Notes under the pieces: generated by a model
Database searches by the model: none
Told to the model about the DNA's origin: nothing
What the model saw: only the letters and a program-made list of their open reading frames with translations
Program-made: the position numbers and the translations under genes
In this document: piece by piece, positions 11,847-21,755 of the stretch
Numbering within the stretch: position 1 is the stretch's first letter
Layout of the letters: each line of letters opens with the position of its first letter
DNA from: Gammaproteobacteria bacterium
GTDB taxonomy: Bacteria > Pseudomonadota > Gammaproteobacteria > DSM-16500
Length of the DNA: 64,000 nt
NCBI GenBank assembly: GCA_031291175.1
Contig: JARLJO010000049.1
Location: 176,464-240,463, forward strand
Reading direction: 5' to 3'

Positions 11847-12800
11847 ATGCGATTGAATAATATTCTCGAAGCTATTGGTAACACTCCGTTGGTACGTTTT
11901 AATCGTATTGGTAAAGAACTCTCTTGTGAGCTTTACGGAAAATGCGAATATTTTAATCCCGGTGGATCCATCAAAGACAGAATCGCGCATAAAATGATTG
12001 AAGCCGCCGAGAAATCTGGACGCATCAAACCTGGCGATACGCTCATTGAACCAACGTCAGGCAATACAGGAATTGGTCTTGCACTGGCAGGGGCTGTGAA
12101 AGGCTATCACGTCGTCATTACCATGCCAGAAAAAATGAGTAGAGAAAAACAAGTTATCCTTGAAGCGCTGGGCGCCAAAATTTATCGAACGCCAACAGCC
12201 GCCGCATGGGATGCTCCAGATAGCCACATCTCACTCGCCAAAAAACTTCAGGCTGAAATTCCGAACTCTCACATCCTGGATCAATATGCAAATCCCATGA
12301 ATCCAAACGCGCACTATGAAACAACTGCCGAAGAAATATTAGAAGATGCAGGCGAAGGATTAGCTATGGTGGTGGTAGGTGTTGGCACGGGTGGCACAAT
12401 CACTGGTATTGCAAAAAAAATGAAAGAAGTGAATCCCAAGATTCAAATCATTGGCGTTGACCCTTATGGTTCCATTTTAGGAGGCGGCACTGATATTTAT
12501 CCTTACTTGGTGGAAGGCATTGGTTATGATTTTTTCCCCGATGTATTAAATAATCAATTAGTGGATGAATACATTAAAGTGAATGACGAAGATTCTTTTT
12601 TAATGGCGAGACGCTTAATTCGGGAAGAAGGGCTGCTTGTCGGAGGTTCTGCTGGCACCGCTGTATGGGCAGCATTAAAAGCAGCAAAACGCTTAAAAAA
12701 AGGTGAAAAATGCGTTGTTATTTTACCGGATGGCGTTCGCAATTATTTGTCTAAATTTGTCGATGACAAATGGATGACCGAACATCAATTTTTAAAATAA
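11847..12800 (+). CDS. Cystathionine beta-synthase (PLP enzyme, no regulatory domain)
   Basis: Fold-type II PLP enzyme of 317 residues. The PLP lysine is in [11 protein letters not shown] (about residue 45), the substrate loop is [10 protein letters not shown], and the phosphate-binding loop is VGTGGTITG. The C-terminal segment [16 protein letters not shown] is typical of cystathionine beta-synthases rather than cysteine synthase. It lacks the CBS-pair regulatory domain and haem-binding extension of the animal enzyme. AGGAG precedes the ATG. The next gene, 14 bases away, encodes the gamma-lyase, so together they convert homocysteine plus serine to cysteine (reverse transsulfuration). An O-acetylserine-dependent activity cannot be excluded. 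Confidence 0.88.
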   Translation: MRLNNILEAIGNTPLVRFNRIGKELSCELYGKCEYFNPGGSIKDRIAHKMIEAAEKSGRIKPGDTLIEPTSGNTGIGLALAGAVKGYHVVITMPEKMSREKQVILEALGAKIYRTPTAAAWDAPDSHISLAKKLQAEIPNSHILDQYANPMNPNAHYETTAEEILEDAGEGLAMVVVGVGTGGTITGIAKKMKEVNPKIQIIGVDPYGSILGGGTDIYPYLVEGIGYDFFPDVLNNQLVDEYIKVNDEDSFLMARRLIREEGLLVGGSAGTAVWAALKAAKRLKKGEKCVVILPDGVRNYLSKFVDDKWMTEHQFLK

Positions 12801-12813
12801 TACTGGATACAGC

Positions 12814-13971
12814 ATGAAAAAAAACAAACAAGACATTGCCACTCGTGTTATTCATGCAGGACAAAAACCTGATCCCACAACAGGCGCTATCATGACGCCA
12901 ATTTTTGCTTCGTCTACTTATGTGCAAGAGAGCCCCGGCAAACATAAAGGCTACGAATATTCTCGCACCCAAAACCCCACTCGTGAAGCGTATGAGCAAT
13001 GCGTGGCTGACTTGGAATCAGGACAGCGCGGTTTTGCATTTGCCTCAGGGATGGCGGCGATCGGCACTGTTTTAGAGCTCTTAAATCCTAACGATCATAT
13101 TATTGCGATGGATGATTTATACGGCGGGACTTATCGCATATTAGAAAAAGTTCGCAAACGTTCCGCAGGCCTTCAAATCAGTTTTGTTGATATGACAAAT
13201 CCTGAAAGTATAGCGGCGAGCATTCGTCCAGAAACACGTATGATCTGGGTTGAGACACCCACTAATCCCATGTTGAAATTAGTGGACTTAAAACAAGTGG
13301 CGGCTATTGCGAAAAAACATCAACTCATTTCGGTAGTCGATAATACGTTTGCCACGCCTATTTTACAGCGCCCACTGGAATTAGGTTTTGATATCGTTGT
13401 TCACTCCGCAACAAAATACTTAAATGGGCATTCCGATATGATAGGGGGACTTGCGGTTGTTGGAGAGAATGCGGAGCTTGCGGAACGAGTCGCCTTTTTA
13501 CAAAATGCGGTGGGCGCTATTTGCGGGCCATTTGATAGTTTTCTGGCAATGCGCGGCATAAAAACATTGGCGCTTCGTATGGAACGTCATTGCCAAAGTG
13601 CGCATACCTTAGCGAGCTGGCTTGAGACTCATCCTAAAGTTTCGCGAGTGATTTATCCGGGCTTGCAAAGCCATCCTCAACACGCGTTAGCCAAACAACA
13701 AATGTCGGGGTTTGGCGGCATGATTTCTATTGTATTAAAAGGCGATTTAAACGATACCGTAAAAGTATTAGAACGATGTCAAATATTTGCATTAGCGGAA
13801 AGCTTAGGTGGGGTAGAAAGTTTAATTGAGCATCCAGCCATTATGACTCATGCCAGCGTTCCTCTAGAATCCCGCGAACGCTTGGGAATTAAAGATGGAT
13901 TAATTCGTTTATCTGTTGGTATTGAGGCAGTTGATGACTTAAAACAAGATCTGATGCAAGCAATAGGATAA
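12814..13971 (+). CDS. Cystathionine gamma-lyase / gamma-synthase family enzyme
   Basis: Cys/Met-metabolism PLP enzyme of 385 residues. Hallmarks are YEYSRTQNPTREAYE, the glycine loop FASGMAAIG, the DDLYGGTYRI segment, and the PLP lysine in VHSATKYLNGHSDMIGG. The C-terminal SLGGVESLIEHPAIMTH motif is present. Placement straight after the cystathionine beta-synthase favours a lyase (cystathionine to cysteine) over a gamma-synthase, but the two subgroups are hard to tell apart by eye. It ends one base before the stop of the convergent MFS gene. Confidence 0.9.
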   Translation: MKKNKQDIATRVIHAGQKPDPTTGAIMTPIFASSTYVQESPGKHKGYEYSRTQNPTREAYEQCVADLESGQRGFAFASGMAAIGTVLELLNPNDHIIAMDDLYGGTYRILEKVRKRSAGLQISFVDMTNPESIAASIRPETRMIWVETPTNPMLKLVDLKQVAAIAKKHQLISVVDNTFATPILQRPLELGFDIVVHSATKYLNGHSDMIGGLAVVGENAELAERVAFLQNAVGAICGPFDSFLAMRGIKTLALRMERHCQSAHTLASWLETHPKVSRVIYPGLQSHPQHALAKQQMSGFGGMISIVLKGDLNDTVKVLERCQIFALAESLGGVESLIEHPAIMTHASVPLESRERLGIKDGLIRLSVGIEAVDDLKQDLMQAIG

Positions 13972-13972
13972 T

Positions 13973-15232
13973 TTAGAACAATTCTTTTTTATTCAAAGCA
14001 AAACCCCAATGCAATAGCATAATGGAAACGATAATACCTAGTGGCGCGACGATTAAAGGCAGTAAAACAGAAACGCTCATCATCAAGCCGCCCAATAACG
14101 CGGTCAACGACCAAATGACCGCGACAACAATAGAACAAATTCCCATAACTTTGCCTTGTTCATCAGGCCTGACCACATCGGAATAAAGCGTTGTTAAGCA
14201 ACTATAAGCAATCACATCCCCCATGGCCGTTGGAATAGCCGAAAGCCAAATGAAGACATTGGACTTTTCCCCCAAATGCAAATAGCAAAAAACAAAACTA
14301 CAAATTAATCCAATTAAAACCAAATAAAGCGAAAGGAACAACATTTCCCTTATGGAAAACCACTGTTGAAAAAATCGAATCCCAAAGCCCGTTGCCAGCG
14401 CCAACCAGAAGGCCACCAAACCAACAAACAAACCCAGCGAATGCGCATCAAATGCCAATGTAGTTTTTAAGATAGGAGGCATGAATTGATAATACGTGCT
14501 CCAACTGATTTGACTCAGCAATAAAATAATGGAAATCCGCTGAACCTCTTTATTCAAGATGACATTCTTAAATGAACCCAATTTTTTTGCGGAAGTGGAA
14601 AACGTGACCGGCATCGTTTCTTTAAAGATAGTCAATGTCATAAAACAACTAAGACCACCAAAGAAAGCGGCAATAAAATAGGGAAGCGAAAAATTTAACT
14701 GCTTAAAGAAAAACTGATTGGCAAAATAACCACCCAGAAGAGGGCCAGCAAAGGCACCTAGCGAAATAGCCAACTGCAAATAACCCATGTTACGAACTTT
14801 ATTCTCTCGATGACTGATATCGCCAATGACGGCTTGTGCTATCGGGTTTGTCCTTGAAAAGGCACCCTGTATGACTCGCCCTAAAAACAACAGACTTAAC
14901 ATCCCCCAGAGAATACCCAGACCCGCTGTCAGCGCAAATAAAAACGCCCCTAGCGTCCCTATGATTAATATCTTTTTGCGTCCATGCAAATCAGAGAGCG
15001 CGCTTAGAATCGGAGTCATCAGAATATTGACGATATGCGGGACTGCCACGCATAACCCATACCACATGCTGCGAACTGACAAAGCGGTGTCGGCTGCAAA
15101 TAAGCTGCTTTGTGCATCAAAAAATAAAAGGGTTAAAACCGGAAACGTCATATTCAAGCTAGTGTGGTCAAACAGCATGACCCACAACAAAGGCAAAATG
15201 GAGGTAGACCGATTTTTAGAAGAATTTTGCAT
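13973..15232 (-). CDS. MFS transporter
   Basis: Major facilitator of 419 residues with about 12 hydrophobic segments. The loop between segments 2 and 3 carries LSALSDLHGRKKILIIG, the family signature. FLGRVIQGAF follows in segment 4, and LGAFAGPLLGGYFANQ (motif C, typical of drug-proton antiporters) in segment 5. The substrate cannot be inferred; multidrug efflux or a metabolite exporter fits. No strong ribosome binding site precedes the ATG. A small membrane-protein gene lies 62 bases upstream on the same strand and may share its promoter. Confidence 0.85.
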   Translation of the reverse strand: MQNSSKNRSTSILPLLWVMLFDHTSLNMTFPVLTLLFFDAQSSLFAADTALSVRSMWYGLCVAVPHIVNILMTPILSALSDLHGRKKILIIGTLGAFLFALTAGLGILWGMLSLLFLGRVIQGAFSRTNPIAQAVIGDISHRENKVRNMGYLQLAISLGAFAGPLLGGYFANQFFFKQLNFSLPYFIAAFFGGLSCFMTLTIFKETMPVTFSTSAKKLGSFKNVILNKEVQRISIILLLSQISWSTYYQFMPPILKTTLAFDAHSLGLFVGLVAFWLALATGFGIRFFQQWFSIREMLFLSLYLVLIGLICSFVFCYLHLGEKSNVFIWLSAIPTAMGDVIAYSCLTTLYSDVVRPDEQGKVMGICSIVVAVIWSLTALLGGLMMSVSVLLPLIVAPLGIIVSIMLLHWGFALNKKELF

Positions 15233-15294
15233 AAAAGGAACGCAACAGTATCAAAGCCCGCACAATACAGAATCAAATGAAAAAAAACAATCGC

Positions 15295-15519
15295 TTATTT
15301 CAGTTCATCATGGTCAATCGTTCGACCTTGTTTGACTTCAGTCGACACATTTTTTGAAGGAAATAGCTTTTCTCGTAACCAGGCAATTCCAAATAATGCC
15401 AAGCCTATGAGTGCGCCAAAGACCAAAAGATACGAAAGTAGAATGATACCAACGATTAATAAGACCAAAATGATCCCAAACGTGATAAAAGGCATCACTC
15501 TCATGAAGAAATTTTGCAT
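15295..15519 (-). CDS. Small membrane protein, unknown function
   Basis: The 74-residue product starts MQNFFMRVMPF, with AGGA about seven bases before the ATG. Two closely spaced hydrophobic stretches (about residues 10-32 and 33-47) are followed by a charged tail with RTIDHDELK at the end. No known domain is recognised. It lies in the same direction as the MFS gene downstream. Confidence 0.6.
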   Translation of the reverse strand: MQNFFMRVMPFITFGIILVLLIVGIILLSYLLVFGALIGLALFGIAWLREKLFPSKNVSTEVKQGRTIDHDELK

Positions 15520-15594
15520 AAGACTATCCTAAGTGGTCGCTGATCATTTATTGTAGAGACATGACAAGAACGCAATCGTCTGCTCTGAATAGAC

Positions 15595-15783
15595 TTAAAG
15601 CCCTTCCCAAGGGGTTTTTACTTCTTCGGGCCTATTTTCTTCATCACGCAGAAAATAGATACGGCGGTATTTTGCTTCTTCTTTTTGCTGGGATAAGGAT
15701 TGTTGTGGACACTTTTTATCAAATTCTTGGAGGAATTGATCCATGGGGCTAACATAGTTAGTGAGCTTTGGTTGTTGACTCAT
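15595..15783 (-). CDS. Small conserved-looking soluble protein, unknown function
   Basis: The 62-residue product begins MSQQPKLTNYVSP and has a good ribosome binding site (GGAGAA) before the ATG. The pattern MDQFLQEFDKK...SLSQQKEEAKYRRI...LRDEE looks like a short two-helix charged protein. I believe similar small proteins occur in Legionella and Coxiella, but that is from memory. It is divergent from the PBP4 gene. Confidence 0.6.
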   Translation of the reverse strand: MSQQPKLTNYVSPMDQFLQEFDKKCPQQSLSQQKEEAKYRRIYFLRDEENRPEEVKTPWEGL

Positions 15784-15882
15784 TATTCTTCTCCGGGTTC
15801 ATTGCATATAATTGTATCACAGCTGTTTACAGATAGGCTTAAGTTTAGTAACTTTCTAAACATATGTTAACAGGGAGCCGCC

Positions 15883-17337
15883 ATGCGATTTTTGGCATTA
15901 ATTTTTACCACATGGATTATATCTTGCCTAGCTTTAAGCTCACAGGCCGAAGCTCAAACCATTTACGGCACTCGCAACTTGGCGGATGAAATCGATCAAA
16001 TTCTACGTCACAGTAATACACGAGCCAACGTTGGTATTGCCATCAAATCGATGAAATATGGCGATATGATTTATGCGAGAAACGACAAAAGCTTGTTCGT
16101 TCCAGCCAGTACGCTCAAAATTTTTACCGCAGAAGCGGCGCTATTATATCTGGGCCCCAATTATAAATTTCCCACCCGCTTCGTGACGGACGCGACAGCG
16201 ACCGCCAGCAATGGAAAATTATATGGAAATATCTATCTGATTAACAGCGGTGATCCTTCTCTGACTTATTATGATCTGGCTGATTTGATGGCCAGTTTAA
16301 AATCACAGCAAATCCAGGAAATTGTCGGGAATGTCTATATCGATAACACAGCATACGATCAAGTCACAACTGGTCCAGGCTGGCTTTGGAGCGACAGAAA
16401 ATATTGTTATGGTGCGCCGATTAGCGCGAGTATTATTAATCATAATTGTTTGTCCTTTCGCGTACCGCATAGCAAAACGATTACAACAGCAGGGGGAAAT
16501 GTAAGTTCACCTAATCTGTATAATCGCATCAAGAAACCCCTAGCATCCAAAACACGTGGTGGCGGTGGCAGTCGTAGTTGCTATGTGAATCTTGACGGTG
16601 CGCGCGGTGGCAGAATGGCCATCGCTGGTTGCTTGCCTAAAGCCCATTTTTCAGCGGGTGTGAGCTCTGTTATTACCGATGTCATGCAATATGATAAAAC
16701 GGTATTACAAGATTTGTTTCAGCGCTATGGCATTCAAGTAAAAGGGGCTATTACTTCAGGGATTGCTTCCTCGCATTTTTCAGAGCTTGCAAGACATGAG
16801 TCAAAACCTTTAAAAACATTGATCAGCAATATGTTAAAGATGTCCGATAATATTATCGCGGGTTCCATCTTCAAAAAAATCGGTGAGCTTTATACACATC
16901 GTCCTGGCACATGGGAGAGTGGTGGCGATGCTGTATCGCGAATTTTGGCGAAACAAGCCGACCTGGACAACTGGCGTCTTAATTTAATTGATGGCTCAGG
17001 GTTATCTCGTTATAACCAAGTGACACCATCACAGATGCTACAGCTTTTGGATTTTACTTATCATAATGATGCAACGAATTATGAGTTCATCTCGGCACTA
17101 CCGATTGCCGGGGTCGATGGCACATTGAAAAAACGTATGCGTAATATCGCATGGAAAGTGCGGGCGAAGACGGGCACCATGCATGGTGTTGTTTCATTAG
17201 CGGGTTATGCGATGAGTGCGGACAAAGAGCCTTTTGCGTTTGTTATCATTGTGAATGGTCAGCATGGGTCAGTTTGGCAGTATCGCGAGATGGAAGATAA
17301 GATTTTGAGTTTGTTGACACATTATTCAAGAAGTTAA
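15883..17337 (+). CDS. dacB: D-alanyl-D-alanine carboxypeptidase/endopeptidase (PBP4 type)
   Basis: Peptidoglycan peptidase of the S13 family, periplasmic. A signal peptide (IISCLALSSQAEA, cut before QTIYG) opens the 484-residue chain. The three active-site motifs of penicillin-binding proteins are present: SxxK as PASTLKIF (about residue 73), SxN as KMSDNIIAG (about 320) and KTG as RAKTGTMHG (about 430). The large insert between motifs 1 and 2 is typical of PBP4. GGGAG lies before the ATG. It is transcribed alone. Confidence 0.93.
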   Translation: MRFLALIFTTWIISCLALSSQAEAQTIYGTRNLADEIDQILRHSNTRANVGIAIKSMKYGDMIYARNDKSLFVPASTLKIFTAEAALLYLGPNYKFPTRFVTDATATASNGKLYGNIYLINSGDPSLTYYDLADLMASLKSQQIQEIVGNVYIDNTAYDQVTTGPGWLWSDRKYCYGAPISASIINHNCLSFRVPHSKTITTAGGNVSSPNLYNRIKKPLASKTRGGGGSRSCYVNLDGARGGRMAIAGCLPKAHFSAGVSSVITDVMQYDKTVLQDLFQRYGIQVKGAITSGIASSHFSELARHESKPLKTLISNMLKMSDNIIAGSIFKKIGELYTHRPGTWESGGDAVSRILAKQADLDNWRLNLIDGSGLSRYNQVTPSQMLQLLDFTYHNDATNYEFISALPIAGVDGTLKKRMRNIAWKVRAKTGTMHGVVSLAGYAMSADKEPFAFVIIVNGQHGSVWQYREMEDKILSLLTHYSRS

Positions 17338-17417
17338 TTTTGAGTGATTTTTGTGATGGGTTCGCGCATAGGCGTCAGCTTAAGAAATAAGATGCCATTT
17401 ATCTCTTATAGGACATT

Positions 17418-17580
17418 GTCATTCCCGCGAAAGCGGGAAACTATTTCTTGAAGCCTCTTTTTTTAGCAGGGGTTCGCGGATACGCCCCCCACAAAAAGCG
17501 TGGGGGTCTTAGTCCGTGCTACTAATCTTTGTGCATGTTAGATGCATAGGTTGGGTTGAGCGTTTTTTGCGAAACCCAAC
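17418..17580. repeat. Intergenic repeat cluster after dacB
   Basis: Three repeat modules shared with other gaps in the window lie side by side. At 17418-17458 is CATTCCCGCGAAAGCGGGAA plus the flank CTATTTCTTGAAGCC, found again near 33688 and, inverted, at 47021-47056. At 17466-17535 is only the first module of the composite repeat: a CCCCCAC/GTGGGGG hairpin nested in a GCGGA..GTCCG stem. At 17548-17580 is a REP-like palindrome, GGTTGGGTTGAGCG...GCGAAACCCAAC. No gene is seen between dacB and ubiB. Confidence 0.85.
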
Positions 17581-17610
17581 ATCATTAAAGCCCACCGGCG
17601 CCAAAGTCCT

Positions 17611-19254
17611 CTAGATGCATTCAGCCACAATATAAGAAGCCACGCCAAAACTCAGTAGTAGCCATAATAAAGGCGATGCTATTTGTGTTTGTGAAAAGAG
17701 GGTTGCGCTACTTAATAAAAATCCTGCAGCAAGACCTAAAAACAAATGGCGTCTTGAGCGCTTTTTCTTTTTGAGCCGTTCATCACTGGATGCTGTCTTC
17801 ATTGCAAAACGTGATACTTCCAGTTGCGTTCGCTGCTCACTTAGAACATCAAAAATTAAATTGGGAATTTCTGGCAGTTTTTCTGACCAATAGGGTAGGT
17901 TTTCACGGATGCGACGTAAGAATGCACGCGGCCCCACTTGCTTTTTTAACCATCGTTCAAGATAAGGAGATGCGCTTGTCCAAAGATCCAAGTCTGGATA
18001 CAACTGTCTGCCCACTCCTTCGATATTCAATAAGGTCTTTTGCAATAAAATAAGTTGGGGTTGAATATTGATATTAAAACGACGCGCAGTTTGAAAAAGT
18101 CGCAGTAATAATTGACCGAAAGAAATGTCTTTTAACGGCCTTTCAAAAATCGGCTCACAGACTGCTCGTATCGCTCCTTCAAATTGATCAACGCGTGTAT
18201 CGGGTGGCAACCAACCTGATGCAATATGCAGTTCAGCAACGCGTTGGTAATCTCTCTTAAAGAATGCCAACATGTTTTCTGCGAGATAACGTTGATCATT
18301 GCTGCTCAAGGATCCCATGATACCAAAATCCACTGCGATGATTTGAGGATTTTCCAGATCTTTGGTCGAAACAAAAATATTGCCCGGATGCATATCAGCG
18401 TGAAAAAAACTATCCCGAAATACTTGCGTAAAAAAGACTTCCACGCCACGTTCGGCTAATTTTTTTAAATTAATACCAGCGGCTTTAATGGCGGCGACAT
18501 TGTGAATCGGAATACCTTCTATGCGCTCCATCACCAAAATATTGCCGCGAGAGTGTTCCCAATAAATTTCAGGAACGTACAACAAAGGGGAATCTTTGAA
18601 GTTACGGCGTAATTGCGATGCGTTTGCGCCTTCTCGCAATAAATCCAACTCATCATAGAGAGTGTGCGCCACTTCTTCGACAATCTCTTTGGGTTTAAAA
18701 CGGCGGCCTTCTGCCCAGTAAGTATTCGCCAGATTGGCAAGCGTAAAGAGCAAGTCGATATCGCGATCAATGATATTTTTTATACCCGGACGCAGCACTT
18801 TGACCACTGCCGATTTACCATCCAGTAGGGTTGCGGCATGGACTTGGGCAATGGAAGCTGACGCCAGCGCTTCTGCGTTAAATTCGCTGAATACGGTGGC
18901 AATAGGCTGAGCTAGTGCAGCTTCAACAATGTCTCGCGCAAGCTTGCCAGAAAAAGGTGGCACTCTATCTTGCAGCTTCGCCAATTCGGCTGAGACATCT
19001 TCTGGAATCAAATCACGACGTGTTGATAGTACTTGGCCCGCTTTAATAAAAATAGGTCCTAATGCTTCCAACGCCAAGCGGATACGTTCACCGCGAGTCA
19101 ATTTGTTTTTTAACGCCCAATACCAAGGATTAAAATACATTAAAAAACGGAAAGGATAAAAAACCGGCGCTGAAAAAAGAATTTCGTCGAGATTATAACG
19201 AACAAGAATAAAATGAATGCGGATCAATCGAAAACCGCTCGAAAGGTATCTCAT
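17611..19254 (-). CDS. ubiB: Ubiquinone biosynthesis regulatory ATPase/kinase-like UbiB
   Basis: Membrane-anchored protein of the ABC1/ADCK atypical kinase family required for ubiquinone synthesis. The 547-residue chain has the family-defining KxGQ motif in FIKAGQVLSTRRD, the Ala-rich loop ASASIAQVH, and HADMHPGNIF followed by AVDFGIMG for the catalytic and metal-binding residues. Two hydrophobic segments at the C-terminus (about 500-545) anchor it. Its start overlaps the ubiJ stop by four bases, and it ends the ubiE-ubiJ-ubiB operon. Confidence 0.95.
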   Translation of the reverse strand: MRYLSSGFRLIRIHFILVRYNLDEILFSAPVFYPFRFLMYFNPWYWALKNKLTRGERIRLALEALGPIFIKAGQVLSTRRDLIPEDVSAELAKLQDRVPPFSGKLARDIVEAALAQPIATVFSEFNAEALASASIAQVHAATLLDGKSAVVKVLRPGIKNIIDRDIDLLFTLANLANTYWAEGRRFKPKEIVEEVAHTLYDELDLLREGANASQLRRNFKDSPLLYVPEIYWEHSRGNILVMERIEGIPIHNVAAIKAAGINLKKLAERGVEVFFTQVFRDSFFHADMHPGNIFVSTKDLENPQIIAVDFGIMGSLSSNDQRYLAENMLAFFKRDYQRVAELHIASGWLPPDTRVDQFEGAIRAVCEPIFERPLKDISFGQLLLRLFQTARRFNINIQPQLILLQKTLLNIEGVGRQLYPDLDLWTSASPYLERWLKKQVGPRAFLRRIRENLPYWSEKLPEIPNLIFDVLSEQRTQLEVSRFAMKTASSDERLKKKKRSRRHLFLGLAAGFLLSSATLFSQTQIASPLLWLLLSFGVASYIVAECI

Positions 19255-19901
19255 TTTGCACCTCGGTTCGCTGCAAGCGATTTTTTTAATTGGGCAATTT
19301 TAGCTTCTACTCGATCAGTGTCCATGCGTAATTCATCGACATCATGAAAGTAGTCTAGTAATGCCTCACGCGCGGGGAAAAAATCCACTTCTTCATGAAC
19401 ATATTCATTCACATCTTGAAGTAGCGTTTCGCGAGTTTGTTGTGTCCAGGATTTAATGCGCTGACCAAAACGACCCAAATGATGTGCTGCTACGTCACCT
19501 ACCCATTTGGATAAGAACTCTTCCCAATCAATGTCTAAGTGATCAAATAATTCTATCACCTGTTGCCCTAAATCTAAATTACCCCGAATGGATACATCAT
19601 CTGAAAAAAACTGTTGGCGGCTATTTTTAGAAAGAGCCAATTGCAACAGGCGCAAAGGCGTACCTTTGATAATCGTATCAGACTGAATTGTTTCGGGAGG
19701 ATGAGCGGAAGCCAGTTTAAATTGAATGGCGGTATCGGTAAAAATCAAGTGAAAGGTAATGTCGATTTTTAGCAATTCGACGGTAACCACTTTTCCCTGC
19801 ATTCTTTGGATGCGCGTAGCTGATTCAGGATCCAGGGCAATGTAAGCATTGAGCGCTTTTTGAATCGCATCAACGAAAATAGGTTTGATGGTATTTTTCA
19901 T
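19251..19901 (-). CDS. ubiJ: Ubiquinone biosynthesis accessory factor UbiJ
   Basis: Lipid-binding scaffold of the aerobic ubiquinone complex, paired with UbiK. The 216-residue protein has an SCP2-like N-terminal region (about residues 15-115), visible as the alternating beta pattern VTVELLKIDITFHLIF and the element SIRGNLDLGQQVIELFDHLDIDWEE. A charged helical C-terminal tail (DVDELRMDTDRVEAKIAQL) should form the coiled coil. The assignment rests largely on position between ubiE and ubiB, with overlapping ends on both sides. Confidence 0.88.
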   Translation of the reverse strand: MKNTIKPIFVDAIQKALNAYIALDPESATRIQRMQGKVVTVELLKIDITFHLIFTDTAIQFKLASAHPPETIQSDTIIKGTPLRLLQLALSKNSRQQFFSDDVSIRGNLDLGQQVIELFDHLDIDWEEFLSKWVGDVAAHHLGRFGQRIKSWTQQTRETLLQDVNEYVHEEVDFFPAREALLDYFHDVDELRMDTDRVEAKIAQLKKSLAANRGAK

Positions 19902-20662
19902 TAATATTTAAACCCTTTGTGCAAAGCAACAATGCCGCCCGTGAGATTATGATAAACCACATCTTCAAAACCAGCTTGAACCATCATGGATTTTAGCGTT
20001 TCCTGGTTAGGGTGCATGCGAATGGATTCAACCAGATATTGATAACTTGCCGCGTCACCGCAAATCCATTCGCCCAATTTTGGAATCACATTAAATGAAT
20101 ATTTATCATAAATCGTATTCAATAAAGGAATGACCGGTTTAGAAAATTCGAGGATTAGCGCTTTGCCGCCAGGTTTTAATACACGGAGCATGGAACGAAG
20201 TGCGGCGTCTTTGTCCGTGACATTGCGTAATCCGAAAGCAATAGTGATACAGTCAAAATGATTATCGGGAAAGGGTAGGGATTCGGCGTCTGCCTGAACA
20301 TAGGTCACATTACCCACGACACCAGCATTCAGCAATCGTTCCCGGCCTTGAATCAGCATTTTGTCATTGATATCGGCCAAGACAACTAAACCTTGTTTGC
20401 CCACCTGTTTTGCAAAAGCTTTGGCTAAATCGCCTGTGCCACCGGCTATGTCCAACACACAATTGCCTGGACGGACATTGGCTTGCCCTATCGTAAAACG
20501 TTTCCATAAACGATGCATGCCGATAGACATCAGATCGTTCATTAAGTCATATTTGTTGGCGACGGAATGAAAGACTTCTTCCACGCGTTGGGATTTTTCG
20601 TGGAGGGGCACTTCGGTAAAACCGAAATGGGTCGTTTTATTTTCGGAAGAAGGCTTTGTCAT
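19901..20662 (-). CDS. ubiE: Demethylmenaquinone/ubiquinone C-methyltransferase UbiE
   Basis: SAM-dependent methyltransferase that adds the C5 methyl group of ubiquinone and the methyl group of menaquinone. The 253-residue chain starts [15 protein letters not shown]. The SAM loop is [15 protein letters not shown], followed by [18 protein letters not shown] and ALILEFSKP, all characteristic of the family. It is the first gene of the ubiE-ubiJ-ubiB operon. Upstream are 274 bases with a C/G-rich hairpin, then queF on the same strand. Confidence 0.96.
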   Translation of the reverse strand: MTKPSSENKTTHFGFTEVPLHEKSQRVEEVFHSVANKYDLMNDLMSIGMHRLWKRFTIGQANVRPGNCVLDIAGGTGDLAKAFAKQVGKQGLVVLADINDKMLIQGRERLLNAGVVGNVTYVQADAESLPFPDNHFDCITIAFGLRNVTDKDAALRSMLRVLKPGGKALILEFSKPVIPLLNTIYDKYSFNVIPKLGEWICGDAASYQYLVESIRMHPNQETLKSMMVQAGFEDVVYHNLTGGIVALHKGFKY

Positions 20663-20807
20663 CGGATCGCTACTATTAGGAAATAGTGGTTATTATACTC
20701 GAATCCGTATTGAATTATAGATCGCTCGTTATAGCCGATAAAAACTGCGTAGATAGGCGCTGAGCAATTGAACTCAAAGTATGAAGCGTTATTGGAATTT
20801 ATAAAAT

Positions 20808-20835
20808 CCCCCTCAATCCCCCTTTTCAAAGGGGG
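20808..20835. repeat. CCCCCTTT/AAAGGGGG hairpin between queF and ubiE
   Basis: A perfect 8-bp inverted repeat, CCCCCTTT-TC-AAAGGGGG (20818-20835), is preceded by the partial repeat ATCCCCCTCAATCCC. Elements of this look are scattered in many bacterial genomes. It is 3' of queF, so it could end or stabilise that message. A reading frame running through it (20659-20949, minus) is not believed to be a gene. Confidence 0.7.
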
Positions 20836-20936
20836 AAGTGCCTTTGGTCTGCATTGGTGTTTACTTTTGAGTCCGATTGTTCTGCGGATGGACAAAGTAT
20901 TGAATATTATGCACGGTGGATAATGAAGAGTGGGTA

Positions 20937-21755
20937 TTATTGGCGACAAAGCCTGATATTGGCTGGCATTGCTTCGCTTTCGTTTGAACGATAAGGATTA
21001 ATATCTAACCCTCCACGCCTGGTATAACGCGCATTTACCGTTAATTTTTCTGGGCGACAGCGTTTCAAAATATCCATGAATATTCTTTCTACGCATTGTT
21101 CGTGAAACTCATTGTGATTACGGAAAGAGACAATGTATTTTAATAACCCGGCATGTTGAATTTTTTTACCTGTATATTGAATTTGTAAACTGCCCCAATC
21201 TGGCTGGCCTGTAACCAAACAATTCGATTTTAATAAATCCGAAAAAACGCTTTCAGAGACTAAAGTCTCTTCTGTTATTAAATAATCGGGTGTGACCAAG
21301 TAGGTATCACATGCGATATCTTGTAAATCTAAATTAACACCGCTGAAAGACTGAATTTGAGTGGGCGGGAAATCGGCTAGCGCTGTCAATTTGACTTGAA
21401 CAGGGGATTTTGCCGCCAAGGATAGATCCCGCATCATGATCCCTGTGACTTTATCCAGGGATTCAAAGGGCGTATTGTTGAATGAATTTAAATAAAGCTT
21501 GAAGGATTTTGATTCGATAATATTGGGCGAACTGCAAGGAAAGATAAATTCCCCCATGGCGACAACGGGCTTACCTTTGATATTCAGCCAGGAAATTTCA
21601 AAGCCGTTCCAAATATCTACGCCATTAAAAGGTAAAATAGCGGGCACAGCAATTTCATCACGTTTTAATTGACGAGGAATAGGGAAAAGTAAATCAGGCT
21701 GATAGTGTGAAATATAGCTGCTTTTTTTACCTAAAGGGGATTCGATTTCTGTCAT
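20937..21755 (-). CDS. queF: NADPH-dependent 7-cyano-7-deazaguanine reductase
   Basis: Reduces preQ0 to preQ1 in queuosine synthesis. At 272 residues it is the long, two-domain form seen in E. coli. The catalytic cysteine is in LLKSNCLVTGQPDWGSLQ, and the second half has HNEFHEQCVERIFMDIL with the substrate-binding His and Glu. The start overlaps the upstream acidic-protein gene by four bases (21752-21755), indicating coupling. Other queuosine genes are not in the window. Confidence 0.93.
   Translation of the reverse strand: MTEIESPLGKKSSYISHYQPDLLFPIPRQLKRDEIAVPAILPFNGVDIWNGFEISWLNIKGKPVVAMGEFIFPCSSPNIIESKSFKLYLNSFNNTPFESLDKVTGIMMRDLSLAAKSPVQVKLTALADFPPTQIQSFSGVNLDLQDIACDTYLVTPDYLITEETLVSESVFSDLLKSNCLVTGQPDWGSLQIQYTGKKIQHAGLLKYIVSFRNHNEFHEQCVERIFMDILKRCRPEKLTVNARYTRRGGLDINPYRSNESEAMPANIRLCRQ

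Noticed and set aside
20659..20949. 96-residue minus-strand frame upstream of ubiE
   Set aside because: It runs through the CCCCCTTT/AAAGGGGG repeat, shows no domain or good start, and overlaps intergenic repeat DNA; the PPLKRGIEGDF-like peptide comes from the repeat.
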